DNA from: Pseudoips prasinana | Taxonomy: Eukaryota > Arthropoda > Insecta > Lepidoptera > Nolidae | Length of the DNA stretch: 64,000 bases | Assembly: GCA_951640165.1 (NCBI GenBank) | Contig: OX621250.1 | Span: 4,092,001 to 4,156,000 of the forward strand | Direction of reading: 5' to 3' | In this document: piece by piece, positions 60,620 through 64,000 of the stretch | How the letters are laid out: each line of letters starts with the position of its first letter | How positions within the stretch are numbered: position 1 is the stretch's first letter | Position numbers and translations under genes: made by a program | Notes under the pieces: model-generated | What the model was told of the DNA's origin: nothing | What the model saw: only the letters and a program-made list of their open reading frames with translations | The model's database searches: none

Positions 60620-63114
60620 TATAGGCAGTCCATGTTTACCTCTTTCCCATTTTGGGTCGCCTTAGCGGTGGCTGTTGACTTTACCGTCTGAGAAGGAGGC
60701 GTAGTCTTTTTGGACGCTGAATTGAAACCTTGGCCCTTAGTACCGGTGCAGGATTTACTGCCCACCCTATGATCCGCCGGCTTATTTTCAGCCGCACAAA
60801 GAATGCAGTGCGGCGCCTTTTCACAGAATTTTGCGGTATGATTGGGCTGACCGCAATTGAAACATAAGCCCCTGCAGTCCTCTGAGGATGGGCATTTCAC
60901 ACCTACGTGTCCATCACCAAGGCACCTATAGCACCTTAACGGTCTAGGCTGCAGGAGCTTTACCTGGACCGTGTTCCATCCTATTAGCAGTCGCCGGCCA
61001 GCTGCAATTTTTTGCGCCGCTGTGATGGGGCAAACCAATATCATCATACCCAAACCGTTGTAACCAAGGCGAATATCTCCAGCTTTTATGTGCTCTTTGG
61101 AGCACCCTCCCACCCTTGCGACGGCCTCAATCACTTCGTCGACCGACACGGACTCCTCCAGACCCACGATGCGAAGGCTTACCATCTTCATGGGCCTTGA
61201 CACCCTGACATCATCTCCGTTGAGAGCCTCCTTGAGTTTATCGGCAAGGGCGTCTGCCTTGCCGCTACTTGCCATGCCAGGGACCTCTAGCATGCGGGCT
61301 CCAGTTAGGGTGGTACGGTGACGTAGGCCGTGGATGTCAAGCTCATCCAACTTTATGTTCGCCCTAGCGGTAGTCAGAAGCGAAGCGTAGGTGACTCCCC
61401 GCTCTGCCGCTTCAGGCAGTAAAGTTAAAACCACAGCAGCAGAACGTGGAACGCGAAGGCCTGCCGATGCCTGAGCTTTACGCTTCTCAACCGCTTTTTG
61501 GCGTTTTCTGTCGGCTCTACGCTTCTTTGCGGCCATCTTCTTTTGACCCACAACCTCAAATGCCTGGGACTCTGAAGCCGTAGGTATATGAGCCGCATTC
61601 GGCTCAAAAACTTGCAAAGGGGCAGAAGATTTAGGCTTCTTTCCCTTTTCACCCCTTTTGAGAATCTGTTTATAAGATACTTTGGGTCCAGCCGGAATAG
61701 AAACCGTAGGACCAACAGAAGCCTGAGGAGCTGCTGAAACCTCAGCTGAGGGAGCTGAACCTTTTGCATGAGAAGGTTTAGCTGGATTGCGCCTTGCTGA
61801 GTCGCAACCCAAGTCAACTCTCGCATCTGCAGCCAAGGGCGGGCGCAAAATACGATTCTCGAGAACTGCGAATCGCCGAATAAAAGGTTCCAAAGCCTTT
61901 TGCACAATCAAATGGATAGAATCTAGATCCACCGGTTTTTGTGCAATCGGCCCTACCTCGTGGAGCATACGCTCCTGCCGATCTCTTTTAACTTCCTCTT
62001 TAAGCAGCTTGTGCTCTTCACGGAGCTCAGCTAGCTGCTCAGCTAACATTTTATTAGCAGCTTGCAGCTTGGCTGTCTCCGTCGAGGTAGTGCGATTAGC
62101 AAGCTCCTGGGCCACAACTAACAAAAGCTCTGCTCCTTCCTTTAGAGCCTTTTGGTCAGTCCCCTTTAATCTCGACGCATGAGAAACGACTTTCCTAACC
62201 AGGGCCGCGCCTCCTTCAGCCTTCTCAAGTAGATTAGCCGCCGACATCTTTTCCGGCTGTTCAACGACTTCTCTAATTGCCACCGCGTAATCCAATTCGA
62301 CGGTATCACATAAACCATGCAATTTCTTCGGCTGCTTCCCCGGCCGCTTAAATTTGGCGCGACAGCCGCCGTTTTCTCCATCATTGAGAACAGCTTGGAT
62401 TTTATTCGGGGGTCCATCGTCTGTTGACGATTCACGCCCTTGCAAATTAACTCCTTTGGAGGCTCGTTTAGCTTTGATTGCACCCGACTGCCAAAACTTT
62501 GAATTAGGCATCGAGCTGACGCTCGACTCCGACATCTCAGCCGCAGAGTTTCGGGATGCAGATCGTGTTGGTGACTGCGATGGCGTACACGATTGACGGG
62601 CGTTTCTAGCCCGGTTAGCCAATAGTCGCTCTTCCTCCGTAATGCTGATGACACAATTAGAGTGCGCAGAACTGGGCGTGCGCAACTCTTCCACGTACTC
62701 CGTGGCATCAAGGCATTGGTTGCCCCCCCCAGATACGGTGGGGCTGCCAGATCCATGAGGACCTGGGAGGGATTCTCCGGCAGTGCCGGTACCCTCCTGG
62801 GGTAGTACGTTTTCCAAGGCCGACTTCATAGTACTTGTGTGATTTTTTTGCAGAGGTTTTCTTCCTCTTTTTTTTCCCCTTTTCGGAACAACCGACAAAT
62901 CTTTGGGACACGCAATACTGGGCGTGCGTGCCCCCTCACTGTTTTGGCATTGAGTGCCCTCCCCAGATACGGTAGGGCTGCCGGACCCACAGGGATCCGG
63001 GAGGGATTCTCCGGAATTACCGGTACCCTCCTGGGGTAGTTTGTTTTTCAAGGCCGACTTCATACTGCTTTGTTTTGGACTTAGGGTAATTTTTATAGAG
63101 GTTTTCTTCCTCAT
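60619..63114 (-). CDS. ORF1: Gag-like RNA-binding protein with three CCHC knuckles
   Basis: 831 codons, uninterrupted. The N-terminal part has two imperfect copies (about residues 18-65 and 94-140) of a segment with MKSAL, LPQEGTG, GESLP and GSGSPTVSG. Between them lies KRGKKRGRKPLQK, basic and AT-hook-like. A coiled coil is likely near residues 350-395 (LQAANKMLAEQLAELREEHK and following). The C-terminal third has the R1-type Gag fold region, then three knuckles: CYRCLGDGHVGVKC, CFNCGQPNHTAKFC and CILCAAENKPADHRVGSKSC. Such proteins bind element RNA and direct the ribonucleoprotein to chromatin. The stop TAA (60619-60621) overlaps the ORF2 start region. Confidence 0.9.
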   Translation of the reverse strand: MRKKTSIKITLSPKQSSMKSALKNKLPQEGTGNSGESLPDPCGSGSPTVSGEGTQCQNSEGARTPSIACPKDLSVVPKRGKKRGRKPLQKNHTSTMKSALENVLPQEGTGTAGESLPGPHGSGSPTVSGGGNQCLDATEYVEELRTPSSAHSNCVISITEEERLLANRARNARQSCTPSQSPTRSASRNSAAEMSESSVSSMPNSKFWQSGAIKAKRASKGVNLQGRESSTDDGPPNKIQAVLNDGENGGCRAKFKRPGKQPKKLHGLCDTVELDYAVAIREVVEQPEKMSAANLLEKAEGGAALVRKVVSHASRLKGTDQKALKEGAELLLVVAQELANRTTSTETAKLQAANKMLAEQLAELREEHKLLKEEVKRDRQERMLHEVGPIAQKPVDLDSIHLIVQKALEPFIRRFAVLENRILRPPLAADARVDLGCDSARRNPAKPSHAKGSAPSAEVSAAPQASVGPTVSIPAGPKVSYKQILKRGEKGKKPKSSAPLQVFEPNAAHIPTASESQAFEVVGQKKMAAKKRRADRKRQKAVEKRKAQASAGLRVPRSAAVVLTLLPEAAERGVTYASLLTTARANIKLDELDIHGLRHRTTLTGARMLEVPGMASSGKADALADKLKEALNGDDVRVSRPMKMVSLRIVGLEESVSVDEVIEAVARVGGCSKEHIKAGDIRLGYNGLGMMILVCPITAAQKIAAGRRLLIGWNTVQVKLLQPRPLRCYRCLGDGHVGVKCPSSEDCRGLCFNCGQPNHTAKFCEKAPHCILCAAENKPADHRVGSKSCTGTKGQGFNSASKKTTPPSQTVKSTATAKATQNGKEVNMDCL

Positions 63115-63395
63115 TTGCTCCTCTGCTATGTTCTCTGCTGATCAGAGGTCACGCAAAGGAACGCATCCACCACCTGGCGCCGGAATATTAGCCACGAACA
63201 GTAATTATTTTTGGGGGGACGAATCCCATTACAAAAACAATTACTGTCGCGCCCAGGGTGCACCGGCCCGCAAATCTACCATTCCCACCGGATTAAAAAT
63301 ACGGACAGGAATAGTAGCTGCAGGCACACGTGGAGGTTTTCCGGCCTAGCACCCCAAATCAATCCCTATTCCAAATGAAAATAACCATTACATGT

Positions 63396-63592
63396 CCTGC
63401 CTGGGGCAGAAAGGTTCTCGAGTGGCGACCACGAACCGGAAAACGCAGCGTGGGCAGGTCCTCTACAATATGGACCGATGATCTTGTAAGGGTCGCTGGA
63501 AGTCGCTGGATGCGGACAGTGCAAGACCGGCAACTGTGGAGATCTTAGGGGGAGGCTTTTGTCCAGCAGTGAGCGTATTTCGGCTAATATTA
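63396..63592 (+). pseudogene. RTE-type LINE tail (plus)
   Basis: GGGGCAGAAAGGTTCTCGAG, AACGCAGCGTGGGCAGG and TTTCGGCTAATATTATAAAG. About 65 codons of the ORF2 end are recognisable (WGRKVLEWRPRTGKRSVGR). Confidence 0.8.
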
Positions 63593-64000
63593 TAAAGCCG
63601 TTGTCCCCGAAATTTGGCCCAAAGCATTAAAGCTATTACTTCCAGCGTCAAAATTTAATATGAGAAAAAAAGTCCTGGTACTTCCTTTTACTATAATTCA
63701 ACAAAGAAAACTTTTGCGTATTTTAAGATTTATAGACCCACATTAACAGTTCCACTATCCCAAAGCTTTTCTGAAAACATTATAATTCAGTACACGCTCA
63801 TGCCCCATCAAAAAGAAATAAAACACTTGACGCCCCCAACCTTATTACTTCGGCAGTATATAAAAGGTTGTAAAATACATTAGAGTTTAATAGGGATAAT
63901 AAGTGGTAATGGCCCGCTGTTAGGTGCTGATAAGAGTCACTAAGTGCTTTAAAATTATGTTAAAACTACATAAGTTGCGAAAATCTTTAGATTTATTTAA
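63593..64000. other. No supportable gene
   Basis: AT-rich DNA to the window edge. Confidence 0.45.

Larger units (their letters stand above)
57102..63359 (-). mobile_element. Full-length R1-clade LINE with two long open ORFs
   Basis: A 6.26-kb GC-rich unit on the minus strand: 5'UTR (63359-63115), ORF1, ORF2, 3'UTR and a ~30-bp poly(A) (T-run 57102-57131). CAATCCC at 57095-57101 and again at 63360-63366 is a target duplication, so both ends are present and the element is not 5'-truncated. ORF1 with three CCHC knuckles and ORF2 with an APE endonuclease, RT and C-terminal CCHC but no RNase H match the R1 clade. The target is neither rDNA nor (TTAGG)n. The neighbouring RTE tail starts 30 bp beyond the 5' end. 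Confidence 0.92.

Overview
The window is a repeat-saturated stretch of an insect nuclear genome, most likely a lepidopteran (butterfly or moth). This rests on the kinds of elements seen and their terminal sequences, not on any host gene: Helitrons that start TC and end CTAG after a GC-rich hairpin, tRNA-derived SINEs with (TAA)n tails, RTE-type tails ending in GATGAT repeats, a Dong/R4-type retrotransposon in a TAA run, and R1-clade, I-like and CR1/Zenon-like LINEs. I found no host protein-coding exon, rRNA, genuine tRNA gene or CRISPR array that I can support.

Layout. 1-10 kb: a nearly complete Ty3/Gypsy LTR retrotransposon (1620-7952) whose 5' LTR is split by a 5'-truncated LINE. It is flanked by two ~630-bp inverted repeat arms, an AT-rich foldback and older LINE debris. 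11-27 kb: a mosaic of Helitrons, SINE families (called A, B and C here), a palindromic TA-target MITE, RTE tails, a 16-bp minisatellite and AT-rich unique DNA. 27.8-30.5 kb: a dead I-like LINE with an RNase H domain on the minus strand. 30.5-35 kb: LINE tails, a foldback repeat and a MITE. 35.2-39.6 kb: a full-length but mutated CR1/Zenon-like LINE. 42.2-46.2 kb: a full-length Dong/R4-type element with an uninterrupted 1198-codon ORF. 46-49.4 kb: nested SINEs and a Helitron carrying the end of a helicase. 49.4-51.9 kb: a 5'-truncated CR1/Jockey-group LINE. 52-57 kb: a mariner relic, SINEs and simple repeats. 57.1-63.36 kb: a full-length R1-clade LINE with two long open ORFs, a poly(A) tail and a 7-bp target duplication.

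The parts relate mainly through nested insertion, which gives relative ages. The LINE in the Gypsy LTR is younger than an already young Gypsy copy, since its LTRs differ at only two places by eye. The Dong element and several Helitrons lie in or directly beside the AT-rich 3' tails of tRNA-SINEs, so SINE tails appear to act as landing sites. The two best candidates for recently active elements are the Dong/R4 element and the R1-clade element. The latter has lost a standard ORF2 start codon at the ORF1/ORF2 junction (TAACG). Two unrelated repeats carry perfect long-stem inverted duplications of adjacent sequence, a mark of template-switch mutation. All boundaries were read by eye and may be off by several bases unless a target duplication is quoted.
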